From: CAVQGZ01 sp963712175
GTDB lineage: Bacteria; Actinomycetota; Actinomycetes; Jiangellales; Jiangellaceae
Assembly (NCBI GenBank): GCA_963712175.1
Contig: CAVQGZ010000009.1
Location: 1 to 64,000 of the forward strand
DNA length: 64,000 nucleotides
Reading direction: 5' to 3'
Shown here: positions 8,332 through 15,942 of the stretch, piece by piece
Position numbering within the stretch: the first letter of the stretch is position 1
Layout of the letters: each line of letters begins with the position of its first letter
Position numbers and translations under genes: made by a program
The notes under the pieces: generated by a model
Told to the model about the DNA's origin: nothing
What the model saw: the letters and a program-made list of their open reading frames with translations, nothing else
Databases searched by the model: none

Positions 8332-8352
8332 AGATGCGACTGTGTCGCGTCT
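8332..8352. promoter_or_regulatory. 21-bp operator-like palindrome between cbiMN and bcp
   Basis: Arms AGATGCGAC and GTCGCGTCT are separated by TGT, with one mismatch in nine pairs. It lies in the 74-bp divergent region, 12 bp upstream of the cbiMN start and about 40 bp upstream of bcp, so a bound protein would block transcription of the transporter and could affect both directions. Its position fits a metal-responsive repressor of the transporter. The sequence does not match the classical NikR half-sites I know, so the regulator is not identified. Confidence 0.5.
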
Positions 8353-8393
8353 GCACCCTCAGATCGCGGAAGAGCGCTCGAACCTAGACTTGG

Positions 8394-8870
8394 GTGACTG
8401 TGAGCAGACTGCAACCGGGCGACATCGGCCCCGGCTTCACGCTGAGCGCCGCGGACGGCACCACCGTGTCCTCCAACGACCTTCGTGGCCAGCCGACCGT
8501 CCTGTACTTCTACCCGGCCGCCGACACCCCCGGGTGCACGACACAGGCCTGCGACTTCCGCGACAACATCGCATCGCTGAGCAGCCACGGCTACCAGGTC
8601 GTCGGAGTCTCCCCGGACCCGCCGCCGGTGCTGGCCGCGTTTGCTGACAAGTACGGCCTGCCCTTCACGCTGCTGGCCGACCCCGATCGCGGCGTCATGT
8701 CCGCCTACGGTGCCTACGGGGAGAAGACGCTGTACGGCAAGACCGTCACGGGCGTGATCCGGTCAACGGTGGTGCTCGACGCCGACGGAGTGGTGGAGCG
8801 GGCCCTGTACAACGTGCGGGCGAGCGGGCACGTGGCCAAGCTGCGCCGCGATCTGGGCCTGGACGGCTAG
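8394..8870 (+). CDS. bcp: Peroxiredoxin, BCP/PrxQ type
   Basis: 158 aa from GTG 8394; GTG 8400 is possible. Thioredoxin-fold thiol peroxidase: the active motif is YFYPAADTPGCTTQAC with peroxidatic Cys near residue 47 and a second Cys five residues later, the PrxQ arrangement that forms an intramolecular disulfide. Unusual for the family is Ala in place of Lys in the common YFYPKADTPGCT motif. It reduces H2O2 and organic hydroperoxides using thioredoxin. It is divergent from the Ni/Co transporter and stands alone before tRNA-Leu. Confidence 0.92.
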   Translation: MTVSRLQPGDIGPGFTLSAADGTTVSSNDLRGQPTVLYFYPAADTPGCTTQACDFRDNIASLSSHGYQVVGVSPDPPPVLAAFADKYGLPFTLLADPDRGVMSAYGAYGEKTLYGKTVTGVIRSTVVLDADGVVERALYNVRASGHVAKLRRDLGLDG

Positions 8871-8918
8871 TCCCCGCTCCCTGCGTGCCACCGCCGTCGC
8901 CTACCCTGGCGTTCCCGG

Positions 8919-9000
8919 GCGGGAGTGGCGTAACTGGCAGCCGCGCTGGACTTAGGATCCAGTGCCCTCGGGCGTGCGGGTTCGAGTCCCGCCTCCCGCA
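8919..9000 (+). tRNA. tRNA-Leu (anticodon UAG)
   Basis: 82 nt without encoded CCA. The acceptor GCGGGAG pairs with CTCCCGC, discriminator A at 9000. The anticodon stem CTGGA/TCCAG encloses loop CTTAGGA, giving anticodon UAG (codons CUA/CUN). A long class II variable arm (TGCCCTCGGGCG) follows, and the T-arm is GCGGG TTCGAGT CCCGC. It is transcribed in the plus direction between bcp and the convergent rdgB gene. A TACCCT hexamer about 12 nt upstream may be the -10 element, though the -35 is poor. Confidence 0.95.
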
Positions 9001-9010
9001 CCGAGCAGCA

Positions 9011-9034
9011 GCTGATCAGCCCGAGCCGATCAGC
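9011..9034. terminator. Possible bidirectional hairpin between tRNA-Leu and rdgB
   Basis: Inverted repeat GCTGATC / GATCAGC with a 10-nt GC-rich loop. It starts 10 nt after the tRNA-Leu 3' end and covers the rdgB stop codon region. The location suits a terminator for both convergent units, but there is no T tract and the stem is only 7 bp, so support is weak. Confidence 0.3.
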
Positions 9035-9609
9035 GCGGCGATCGCACGCAACGCCTGCCCCCGGTGGCTGAGCTCGTCCTTGCGCTCCGGCGGCATCTGA
9101 GCCGTCGTGAGCTCGTGCCCCTCGGGCACGAAGATCGGGTCGTAGCCGAAGCCGCCCTCTCCGACGGCCTCGCGCAGCAGGTGCCCGACGACCCGGCCCT
9201 CGACGACATGCACCTGCCCACTGGGCTCGGCCAGCGCCGCCACACACACGAACGCGGCTCCTCGGCGGTCGTCGGGTACGTCGGCGGTCTGCTCCAGCAC
9301 CAGGCGCAGGTTCGACTCGTCGGTGGCGCCGGCTCCGCTCCACCGAGCCGACAGCACACCCGGCATGCCGTTGAGGGCGTCCACGGCAAGACCGGAGTCG
9401 TCGGCGACCGCCGGCAGGCCGGTGGCGGCAGCCGTTGCGGTGGCCTTGATGACGGCGTTCTCGGCGAACGTGGCCCCCGACTCGACGACCTCGGGCACGT
9501 CGACGTCGTCGAGCGTCAGAAGGCCCACCCCGACTCCGGCGGCACGCAGAATGCGGTCGAGCTCCTCGAGCTTCTTGCGGTTGCGGGTGGCCAGCACCAA
9601 CCGCCTCAT
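9016..9609 (-). CDS. rdgB: RdgB/HAM1 non-canonical purine NTP pyrophosphatase
   Basis: 197 aa from ATG 9609 (MRRLVLATRNRKK), which overlaps the rph stop by 4 bp. The family motifs are all present: T-x-N-x-K-K-x-E at the start for the phosphates, ENA near residue 50, ADDSGLAVDAL around residue 70 with the catalytic Asp, GGFGYDPIF near 150 and SHRGQA near 180. It hydrolyses dITP/XTP to monophosphates and keeps deaminated purines out of DNA. It is the last gene of the rph-rdgB pair, as in mycobacteria. Confidence 0.95.
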   Translation of the reverse strand: MRRLVLATRNRKKLEELDRILRAAGVGVGLLTLDDVDVPEVVESGATFAENAVIKATATAAATGLPAVADDSGLAVDALNGMPGVLSARWSGAGATDESNLRLVLEQTADVPDDRRGAAFVCVAALAEPSGQVHVVEGRVVGHLLREAVGEGGFGYDPIFVPEGHELTTAQMPPERKDELSHRGQALRAIAALIGSG

Positions 9610-10319
9610 CGAGCCGCGGCCTGCATCAGCGTGAGCGCGGCACACCCCGACGTGGCGAGGTCGAGCATGCCGTCGAGCAGCGCGCGGTCGAACGCTTGCC
9701 CCTCCGCGGTTCCCTGGACCTCCACGAACCGACCGCCGCCGGTCATCACCACGTTCATGTCGGTCTCGGCGTCGACATCCTCGACGTAGTCCAGGTCGAG
9801 CACCGGCGTACCGGCCACGATTCCGACGGACACCGCGGCGACCGATCCGAGCAGCGGCTCCCCCGACAGCGCCCCCTTGCGGCCAAGCCAGTCCATCGCG
9901 TCGGCCAGGGCGACATAGCCCCCGGTGATGGCAGCGGTCCGGGTACCGCCATCGGCCTGGAGCACGTCGCAGTCGACGACGACGGTGTTCTCGCCGAGTC
10001 CGGACAGGTCGACGGCGGCTCGCAGCGATCGGCCGACCAGCCGCGAGATCTCCTGCGTTCGCCCCCCTGGGCGGCCCTTGACGGACTCACGGTCCGAGCG
10101 AGTCGTCGTAGCCCGTGGGAGCATCGCGTACTCGCCGGTCACCCACCCCAGCCCCGAGCCCTTGCGCCAGCGCGGGACCCCCTGCGTGACCGAGGCCGTG
10201 CACAGCACCTTCGTGTCGCCGAACGACACCAGCACGGAGCCTTCGGCGTGCATCGACCAGTCTCGCTCGAACGTCACGGGCCGCAGCTGGTCGGGTTGGC
10301 GTCCGTCATGCCTGCTCAC
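9606..10319 (-). CDS. rph: Ribonuclease PH
   Basis: 237 aa, full length. It trims tRNA 3' ends phosphorolytically. Visible landmarks: RHDGRQPDQLRPV at the start, the AMLPRAT segment, the QEISRLVGRSLRAAVDL block that forms the active-site arginine region, and DCDVLQADGGTRTAAITG with catalytic Asp and GGTR phosphate motif. The FVEVQGTAEG segment near the C-terminus is also conserved. Located between an MBL-fold gene (23 bp upstream) and rdgB (4-bp overlap). Confidence 0.96.
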   Translation of the reverse strand: MSRHDGRQPDQLRPVTFERDWSMHAEGSVLVSFGDTKVLCTASVTQGVPRWRKGSGLGWVTGEYAMLPRATTTRSDRESVKGRPGGRTQEISRLVGRSLRAAVDLSGLGENTVVVDCDVLQADGGTRTAAITGGYVALADAMDWLGRKGALSGEPLLGSVAAVSVGIVAGTPVLDLDYVEDVDAETDMNVVMTGGGRFVEVQGTAEGQAFDRALLDGMLDLATSGCAALTLMQAAAR

Positions 10320-10342
10320 GCCGGACGAGGGTACGCGGGCGA

Positions 10343-11089
10343 TCAGACCTCGACGGTCAGCCCCGGCGAAGCAAGCTCGAGCGGCCCCTCGTAGGTCTCC
10401 TTGGCCTCGGCCAACGCCCTCGCGGGATCTCCCCAGGGTGGGACGTGGGTGACGATGAGACTGCCCACACCGGCCTCGGTCGCCGCCTCGCCGGCTTCAC
10501 ACCCGGTGAGGTGCAGCCCCTCGGGGTTCTCCCGGCCGGAGAGAAAGGCCGCCTCGCACAGGAAGACGTCTGCGCCCGTGGCGATCTTCGCCAGGGCCGG
10601 CGTGGGGCACGTGTCCCCGGAGTACACGAGGGTGCGACCGCCGTGCTCGAGGCGGATGGCGTAGGCGTCGACCGGGTGGATGACGGGGACGACGGACACC
10701 CGGAAGGGGCCCACGTCGAACGGCTCGTCCGGGTAGGTCCGGAAGTCGAACTCGTGCGTCATGCCGGGGTTGTAGGGCAGGTCGTAGGCGCGTGCCATGC
10801 GGTGGGAGCTGCCGTGGGGTCCGTAGACCGGCAACGTGGGCATCTGACCGTCCGGGTGGTAGCGGCGCACGACGTAGTACGAGGTGAGGTCGATGACGTG
10901 GTCGGCGTGCAGGTGGCTGAGCAGCACCGCCTCTGGCTGGTCGAGCGACGTGTAGCGCTGCAGCTGGCCGAGCGCGCCGTTGCCGAGGTCGAGCACCACC
11001 TGGAAGCCGTCGGCCTCCACCAGGTACGACGACGCGGCGGAGTCAGGGCCCGGGTACGACCCGGAGCACCCCACGACTGTCAGCCTCAT
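10343..11089 (-). CDS. MBL-fold metallohydrolase, Rv1339-like (possible cyclic nucleotide phosphodiesterase)
   Basis: 248 aa from ATG 11089, overlapping the murI stop by 4 bp. RNase Z/MBL superfamily: the metal motif HLHADH sits near residue 60, with further metal ligands in the VVPVIHPVD, SGDT and VTHVPPWGD segments. Gene order murI-this-rph-rdgB is the mycobacterial Rv1338-Rv1341 order, making it the positional and sequence counterpart of Rv1339, reported as an atypical class II cAMP phosphodiesterase. The exact substrate here is inferred from that relationship only. Confidence 0.82.
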   Translation of the reverse strand: MRLTVVGCSGSYPGPDSAASSYLVEADGFQVVLDLGNGALGQLQRYTSLDQPEAVLLSHLHADHVIDLTSYYVVRRYHPDGQMPTLPVYGPHGSSHRMARAYDLPYNPGMTHEFDFRTYPDEPFDVGPFRVSVVPVIHPVDAYAIRLEHGGRTLVYSGDTCPTPALAKIATGADVFLCEAAFLSGRENPEGLHLTGCEAGEAATEAGVGSLIVTHVPPWGDPARALAEAKETYEGPLELASPGLTVEV

Positions 11090-11928
11090 CGGGCCAACTC
11101 CACCACGTCCGACGTCTGGACACCATCAACCATGCTGACCTCCGGCCCGAGAAATCGCCGCGCCACCCTCGCGAACGCCACAGGGTCCCCGGTCGCCAGG
11201 AACTGGTGCTGCGGAGGCGGAAGGTGGTCGGCACGCATCAGGTCGTTCTCGCGCAGGGTACGGAACACCTCGCGAGCAGTCTCGTCAGCGCTGGAGACCA
11301 GCGCCACCTTGTCGCCCATCACGTAGGAGATGACACCTGCCAGCAGCGGGTAGTGGGTACACCCGAGGACGAGGGTGTCGATGTCGGCCTCCTTCAACGG
11401 CTCCAGGTACTCGCGCGCGACCAGCTCCAGATCGGGTCCATGGGTCACGCCCGCTTCGACGAAGTCCACGAACCGGGGGCAGGCGGTCGACGCCACGTGA
11501 AGATGGGGAGCGGCCGCAAACGAGTCCTCGTAGGCGCGGCTGCTGATCGTCGCCTGCGTGCCGATGACGCCGATGCGCCCGGCGCGGGTCGTGGCCACCG
11601 ATCGGCGTACGGCAGGAGCGATGACCTCCACCACGGGCACGCCGCGGGCAACGGCGTACCGCTCGCGGGCGTCACGCAGCACGGCGCTGCTGGCCGAGTT
11701 GCACGCGATCACCAGAGCCTTGACGCCGCGGTCCACGAGCAGGTCCATGACCTCGAGGGCGTAGCGGCGAACAGTCGCGATCGGCAAGGGGCCGTAGGGA
11801 CCGCGCGCAGTGTCGCCCAGGTACAGCAGGGGCTCGTGAGGCAGCAGGTCCAGGACGGCCCGTGCAACCGTCAGGCCGCCCACGCCACTGTCCACGATGC
11901 CGATCGGGGCGTCAGCCACGGCGCGCAC
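11086..11928 (-). CDS. murI: Glutamate racemase
   Basis: 280 aa from GTG 11928; GTG 11919 is an equally possible start. It makes D-glutamate for peptidoglycan. The active site reads clearly: VDSGVGG near the start (catalytic base region), YLGDTARGPYG, the first catalytic Cys in ACNSAS and the second in GCTHYPLL, with an intervening VVEVIAPAV segment. The C-terminal 40 residues are a little longer than in the E. coli type. It starts 2 bp before the cysM stop codon, so the operon continues from cysteine synthesis into cell-wall synthesis. Confidence 0.95.
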   Translation of the reverse strand: MRAVADAPIGIVDSGVGGLTVARAVLDLLPHEPLLYLGDTARGPYGPLPIATVRRYALEVMDLLVDRGVKALVIACNSASSAVLRDARERYAVARGVPVVEVIAPAVRRSVATTRAGRIGVIGTQATISSRAYEDSFAAAPHLHVASTACPRFVDFVEAGVTHGPDLELVAREYLEPLKEADIDTLVLGCTHYPLLAGVISYVMGDKVALVSSADETAREVFRTLRENDLMRADHLPPPQHQFLATGDPVAFARVARRFLGPEVSMVDGVQTSDVVELAR

Positions 11929-11929
11929 C

Positions 11930-12877
11930 CTACGCCCACAGCTGGCCGTCCAGCGCCTCCTCGGCGTCGTCGAGATCACCCGAGTACACGCCGGTCGACA
12001 GGTACTTCCAGCCGCCGTCGCAGACGATGAAGGCGATGTCGGCCCGACGACCCGCCCGAACTGCCTTGCGAGCGACTCCCAGCGCCGCGTGCAGGATGGC
12101 CCCCGTCGAGATGCCGGCGAAGATGCCCTCCTCGTCGAGCAGCTGGCGAACGCGGCGCACGGCGTCGCGCGGACCCACCGAGAAGCGCGTCGTCAGCACA
12201 TCGGGGTCGTAGAGCTCGGGGATGAACCCCTCGTCGATGTTGCGCAACCCGTACACGAGCTCGCCGTAGCGCGGCTCTGCGGCCACGACCTCGACACCGG
12301 GGACCTTCTCGCGAAGGAACCGGCCCGCCCCCATCAGCGTGCCGGTCGTCCCCAGCCCGGCCACGAAGTGCGTGATCGTCGGGAGGTCGGCGAGGATCTC
12401 CGGCCCGGTCGTCTCGTAGTGGGCCCGAGCGTTCGCCGGGTTCCCGTACTGGTAGAGCATCACCCAGCCAGGGTTGGCGTGCGCCATGCGCTGGGCCACG
12501 CGTACGGCCTCGTTCGAGCCCCCGGCCGCCGGGGAGAGGACGACCTCGGCGCCGTACATGGCCAGCAGCTCGCGCCGCTCCGGCGACGTGTTCTCCGGCA
12601 TGACGCACACGATGCGGTAGCCGAGCACCCGCGCCGCCATCGCCAGGGAGATCCCGGTGTTGCCGCTGGTGGGCTCCAGGATGGTGACGCCCGGCTTGAG
12701 TCGGCCCTCGGCCTCCGCGGCGCGGATCATCGACAAGGCGGCCCGGTCCTTCACCGAACCGGTGGGGTTGCGGTCCTCGAGCTTGGCCCAGAGCCGCACG
12801 TCCGGCGTCGGCGACAGCCGAGGAAGACCCACCAGGGGCGTGCCTCCGACGGAGTCGAGGAAGGTCTCGTACCGCAT
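11930..12877 (-). CDS. cysM: CysM, O-phosphoserine sulfhydrylase using CysO thiocarboxylate
   Basis: 315 aa. Fold-type II PLP enzyme with the Schiff-base Lys in TGSVKDRAA near residue 43, the SGNTG loop near 71 and the GLGTTGT phosphate-binding stretch near 175. Its position directly after cysO and mec, 11 bp from cysO, and its C-terminal extension match the mycobacterial CysM that uses O-phosphoserine and a sulfur carrier protein rather than O-acetylserine and free sulfide. Substrate choice is therefore inferred from context and similarity. Start ATG 12877 is clear. Confidence 0.93.
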   Translation of the reverse strand: MRYETFLDSVGGTPLVGLPRLSPTPDVRLWAKLEDRNPTGSVKDRAALSMIRAAEAEGRLKPGVTILEPTSGNTGISLAMAARVLGYRIVCVMPENTSPERRELLAMYGAEVVLSPAAGGSNEAVRVAQRMAHANPGWVMLYQYGNPANARAHYETTGPEILADLPTITHFVAGLGTTGTLMGAGRFLREKVPGVEVVAAEPRYGELVYGLRNIDEGFIPELYDPDVLTTRFSVGPRDAVRRVRQLLDEEGIFAGISTGAILHAALGVARKAVRAGRRADIAFIVCDGGWKYLSTGVYSGDLDDAEEALDGQLWA

Positions 12878-12888
12878 GAGAAGGTCGG

Positions 12889-13161
12889 TCAGCCGCCCGC
12901 GACAGCAGGCAGCACGGTCACCGAGTCCCCATCGGCCAGCTCCGCTGCGAGCCCGCCCAGGAAGCGCACGTCCTCGTCGTTGACGTAGATGTTGACGAAG
13001 CGACGCAGCGAGCCGTTGTCGACCAGACGACCCTTGAGCCCGGGGTGGTCGGCCTCAAGGTTGTCGATCAGGTCGGCGAGGGTTTCGCCCTTCGCCTCCA
13101 CCGTCTTCGACCCATCGGTGTAGGTGCGAAGAATCGTGGGTATCCGAACCTCGACAGCCAT
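12889..13161 (-). CDS. cysO: CysO, ubiquitin-like sulfur carrier protein
   Basis: 90 aa MoaD/ThiS-type beta-grasp protein ending in Gly-Gly, the residues that are converted to a C-terminal thiocarboxylate. The IPTILRTYTDG strand and NIYVNDEDVRFL segment are typical of CysO. CysM transfers its sulfur to an aminoacrylate intermediate, leaving cysteine joined to the CysO tail, which Mec then releases. The adenylating enzyme (MoeZ type) is not in the window. It lies between mec (49 bp upstream) and cysM. Confidence 0.94.
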   Translation of the reverse strand: MAVEVRIPTILRTYTDGSKTVEAKGETLADLIDNLEADHPGLKGRLVDNGSLRRFVNIYVNDEDVRFLGGLAAELADGDSVTVLPAVAGG

Positions 13162-13210
13162 CGTCGTCCTCTCGCTCGTTCTCGTCGCGAAACAGTCGTG
13201 CTTGCCAACG

Positions 13211-13615
13211 TCAGACGACCCGAACCTCTTCCTCGCGCACCTCCCCCCCGACGATGCGGTAGCTGCGAACCTCCTCGCGTTCGGGGTCTCGTGTCGAGAC
13301 GAGCAGGTAGTGGGCGTCCGGGTCGCTCGCCAGGCCGATGTCGGTGCGCGAGGGGTACGGCTCGGTGGCGGTGTGGGAGTGGTAGATCACGACGGGACGC
13401 TCGTCGCGGTCGTCCATCTCGCGCCACACCTGCAGCTGCTCGGAGGGCTCGAAGCTGTAGAACGTGGGCGAGCGCTCGGCGTTGGTCATGGGCACGTGCC
13501 GGACGGCCTCATCGCTGTCGAGGGGGCCGGCAATGATGCCGCAGGCCTCGTCGGGGTGGTCCGCACGGGCGTGGGCCACCACGGCCTCCAGGACCCCCTG
13601 AGGGATGATCAGCAC
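13211..13615 (-). CDS. mec: Mec, JAMM/MPN+ peptidase releasing cysteine from CysO
   Basis: 134 aa from GTG 13615, the only sensible start before the conserved LIIPQGVLEAVV helix. It has the full JAMM zinc signature: Glu23 in the DEACGI helix, then His79, His81, Ser89 and Asp92 in HSHTATEPYPSRTD. In mycobacteria the homologue cleaves the cysteine from the CysO C-terminus. Directly upstream of cysO-cysM, so all three pathway parts are contiguous. TACCCT sits about 12 nt upstream of GTG, suggesting a promoter and a short or absent leader (weak). Confidence 0.93.
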   Translation of the reverse strand: MLIIPQGVLEAVVAHARADHPDEACGIIAGPLDSDEAVRHVPMTNAERSPTFYSFEPSEQLQVWREMDDRDERPVVIYHSHTATEPYPSRTDIGLASDPDAHYLLVSTRDPEREEVRSYRIVGGEVREEEVRVV

Positions 13616-13691
13616 CCGGTCAGGGTAGCCACGAGGGTCGACCGAGCAGTGCCCCGCCGGGCCGCGACCGGCTTGTTCGCCCGCGCCCTGG

Positions 13692-14264
13692 TCAGCGCAT
13701 GACGGCGCGCACGAGCGTGTCCTGCAGCCAGCCCAACCACTCGTAGACGCCAAGGACGTAGCGCCGCGGGTCGTCGGGCTCCTCGATCCAGTCCGGCTCC
13801 TCGTCCTGCTCGAGACCGAGGCGCGTGCCCAGGGCCAGCCGAAGGTCGGTGAGCGCCCGCATCCAGGCCAGCGCATCGGCTTCGTCGATCCGTACGACGT
13901 GGCGGGTCTCGGGCTCGCGGCGGGCCGGTTCGGCCCGCTCCAGAGCCTCCAGGACGACCAGCGCGTTGCGCTGCTTGACGTCGCGCAGGCCACGCTCGGT
14001 GTAGCGGCGGAAGTCCCGGGCAGAGCCCTCGTCGTCGGCGTACGCGTCCGGGAACAGCCGCTTGAGGACCGGGTCGGACGGCGGCTCCGGAGATGCCAGG
14101 TCGAGCACCTGCTCCAGCGGGTCGGTCGGGCCGGTGGCCTGCGGCTCACCGTCGGCGAGCAGCTCCAGCAGCTGGCCGACCAGGCTGCTCAGGAGGTCGA
14201 TCTCGGCAGGGTGCAGCGTGGCGCTGAAGGAGCCGTCCCTGCGTCTACGGAAGGCGGTTCCCAC
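13692..14264 (-). CDS. DUF2017 family protein
   Basis: 190 aa, GTG start adjoining the clpS stop (TGA directly followed by GTG). A soluble, acidic, mostly helical protein with a conserved N-terminal FRRRRDGSFSATLHPAEIDLL segment and a C-terminal LGVYEWLGWLQDTLV helix. DUF2017 follows clpS in nearly all actinobacteria (Rv1332 in M. tuberculosis). That suggests a role linked to ClpS/ClpP proteolysis, but no function is established. No enzyme motif can be seen. Confidence 0.9.
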   Translation of the reverse strand: MGTAFRRRRDGSFSATLHPAEIDLLSSLVGQLLELLADGEPQATGPTDPLEQVLDLASPEPPSDPVLKRLFPDAYADDEGSARDFRRYTERGLRDVKQRNALVVLEALERAEPARREPETRHVVRIDEADALAWMRALTDLRLALGTRLGLEQDEEPDWIEEPDDPRRYVLGVYEWLGWLQDTLVRAVMR

Positions 14265-14567
14265 TCAGTCATCCGCCTTCTGCAGCGTCGCCCAGAGCCC
14301 GTAGGAGTGCATGGCCTCCACGTCACGCTCCATCTCTTCGCGTCTGCCACTGGACACGACGGCCTTGCCCTTGTGGTGGACGTCGAGCATGAGCTTCTCC
14401 GCCTTGGACCTCGAGTAGCCGAAGTAGGACTGGAAGACGTAGGACACGTAGGACATGAGGTTGATCGGGTCGTTCCACACGATGGTGATCCACGGCGACT
14501 GGGTTTGCACGACCTCCTCGGTCTCGGGCTCGTCGAGCTCCATGGGGGCCGTGGTCACGGTGCCCAT
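14265..14567 (-). CDS. clpS: ClpS, adaptor for N-degron substrates of ClpCP
   Basis: 100 aa from ATG 14567; a Met further upstream (14630) would run into pncB. After a disordered acidic N-terminus it has the ClpS core: WNDPINLMSYVSYVF (the N-degron pocket segment with Asn-Asp and Met), KAEKLMLDVHHKGKAVV, where the His pair and hydrophobics bind ClpC, and the C-terminal EAMHSYGLWATL. It delivers proteins with bulky N-termini to the Clp protease. Divergent from pncB across 34 bp. Confidence 0.94.
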   Translation of the reverse strand: MGTVTTAPMELDEPETEEVVQTQSPWITIVWNDPINLMSYVSYVFQSYFGYSRSKAEKLMLDVHHKGKAVVSSGRREEMERDVEAMHSYGLWATLQKADD

Positions 14568-14601
14568 CGTGGCATGCGACCGCGGCACTACCGTGGGGTG
14601 C

Positions 14602-15942
14602 GTGGGCACCGCACCGCCACCGGCGGACACATTCGACCCACTCGCGCCGTCCGGGTCGAGCGCGCTGCTGACCGACCACTACGAGCTGACGATGGTGCAG
14701 GCCGCTCTGACCGACGGCACTGCCCACCGCCGCTGCGTCTTCGAGGTGTTCGCCCGCAGCCTTCCGGCCGGGCGCCGCTACGGGATCGTCGCGGGCACGG
14801 GTCGCGTGCTCGACGCCATCGAAGCGTTCCGCTTCACCGACGACCAGCTGGCCTGGTTGGAGTCCGCCCATGTGGTCGACGACGCCACCCTGGGCTACCT
14901 CCGTGACTACCGGTTCACCGGCGACGTGTCCGGCTACGCCGAGGGTGAGCCCTACTTCCCCTACTCGCCGGTGCTGACCGTCCAGGCCGAGTTCGCCGAG
15001 GCGGTGCTGCTGGAGACGGTGCTCCTGTCGATCCTCAACCACGACTGCGCGATCGCCTCCGCGGCGTCGCGCATGGCCATGGCTGCCGGCGACCGTCCCT
15101 GCATCGAGATGGGATCGCGCCGCACCCACGAGGCGGCTGCCGTGGCCGCGGCCCGTGCGGCCTTCGTCGGTGGTTTCGCCAGCACGAGCAACCTGGCGGC
15201 AGGGCATCGCTACGGCATACCCACCCGCGGCACTGCCGCCCACTCCTTCACCCTGCTGCACGACGACGAGCGGGCGGCCTTCGCCTCCCAGGTGGCCGCG
15301 CTGGGCGTCTCGACGACGCTGCTCGTCGACACCTACGACGTGGCCGCGGGCGTGCGCACCGCCGTGCAGGTGGCCGGCACCGGCCTGGGGGGCGTGCGCC
15401 TCGACTCCGGCGACCTCATCGACCAGGCACACCGGGTACGTCGACAGCTGGACGAGCTGGGGGCACGACAGACAGCCATCGTCGTCACCAGTGACCTGGA
15501 CGAGTACTCCATCGCTGCGCTGGCTGTGGCTCCTGCCGACGCCTACGGGGTCGGCACTCAGCTCGTCGTCGGGTCCGGCGCTCCGACAGCCGCGATGGTC
15601 TACAAGCTCGTCGCACGCGAGGACCGCGAGGCGACGATGGTCCCGGTCGAGAAGCGCAGCTCGGGGAAGCCCAGCCGCGGGGGCCGCAAGACCGCTGTGA
15701 GACGGCTCCGCCACGGCACGGCCCATGCTGAGGTTGTGGTCGTGGGTGAGGTCCCCGACGCTGCGGGCTACGACGACCGCCCCCTGCAGGTGCCCCTTGT
15801 CCGGGCGGGTGAGGTCGTCGGGCGCGAGCCCGTCGCGACAGCCCGCACCCGGCAGCGCCGAGGGGTGGATGAGCTCCCGGACGACGCCCGCAAGATGTCC
15901 GATGGCGAGCCCGCCATCCCGACCACGGAAGGACGGACATGA
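14602..15942 (+). CDS. pncB: Nicotinate phosphoribosyltransferase
   Basis: 446 aa from GTG 14602 (GTG 14593 is an alternative). It joins nicotinate and PRPP to give NaMN in NAD salvage. Family marks: the N-terminal LLTDHYELTM segment, FEVFARSLPAGRRYGI, the EMGSRRTHEAAA motif near residue 170 with an active-site Arg/His, VRLDSGDL near 270, and YGVGTQLVVG near 315 in the PRPP-binding part. The stop codon overlaps the pncA start (ATGA), so nicotinamide deamidation and nicotinate use are translationally coupled. Confidence 0.95.
   Translation: MGTAPPPADTFDPLAPSGSSALLTDHYELTMVQAALTDGTAHRRCVFEVFARSLPAGRRYGIVAGTGRVLDAIEAFRFTDDQLAWLESAHVVDDATLGYLRDYRFTGDVSGYAEGEPYFPYSPVLTVQAEFAEAVLLETVLLSILNHDCAIASAASRMAMAAGDRPCIEMGSRRTHEAAAVAAARAAFVGGFASTSNLAAGHRYGIPTRGTAAHSFTLLHDDERAAFASQVAALGVSTTLLVDTYDVAAGVRTAVQVAGTGLGGVRLDSGDLIDQAHRVRRQLDELGARQTAIVVTSDLDEYSIAALAVAPADAYGVGTQLVVGSGAPTAAMVYKLVAREDREATMVPVEKRSSGKPSRGGRKTAVRRLRHGTAHAEVVVVGEVPDAAGYDDRPLQVPLVRAGEVVGREPVATARTRQRRGVDELPDDARKMSDGEPAIPTTEGRT

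Noticed and set aside
8320..8393. Cobalamin or nickel riboswitch before cbiMN
   Set aside because: The gap is only 74 bp, too short for a B12 riboswitch, and no NiCo or cobalamin motif is visible; the palindrome is the better signal.
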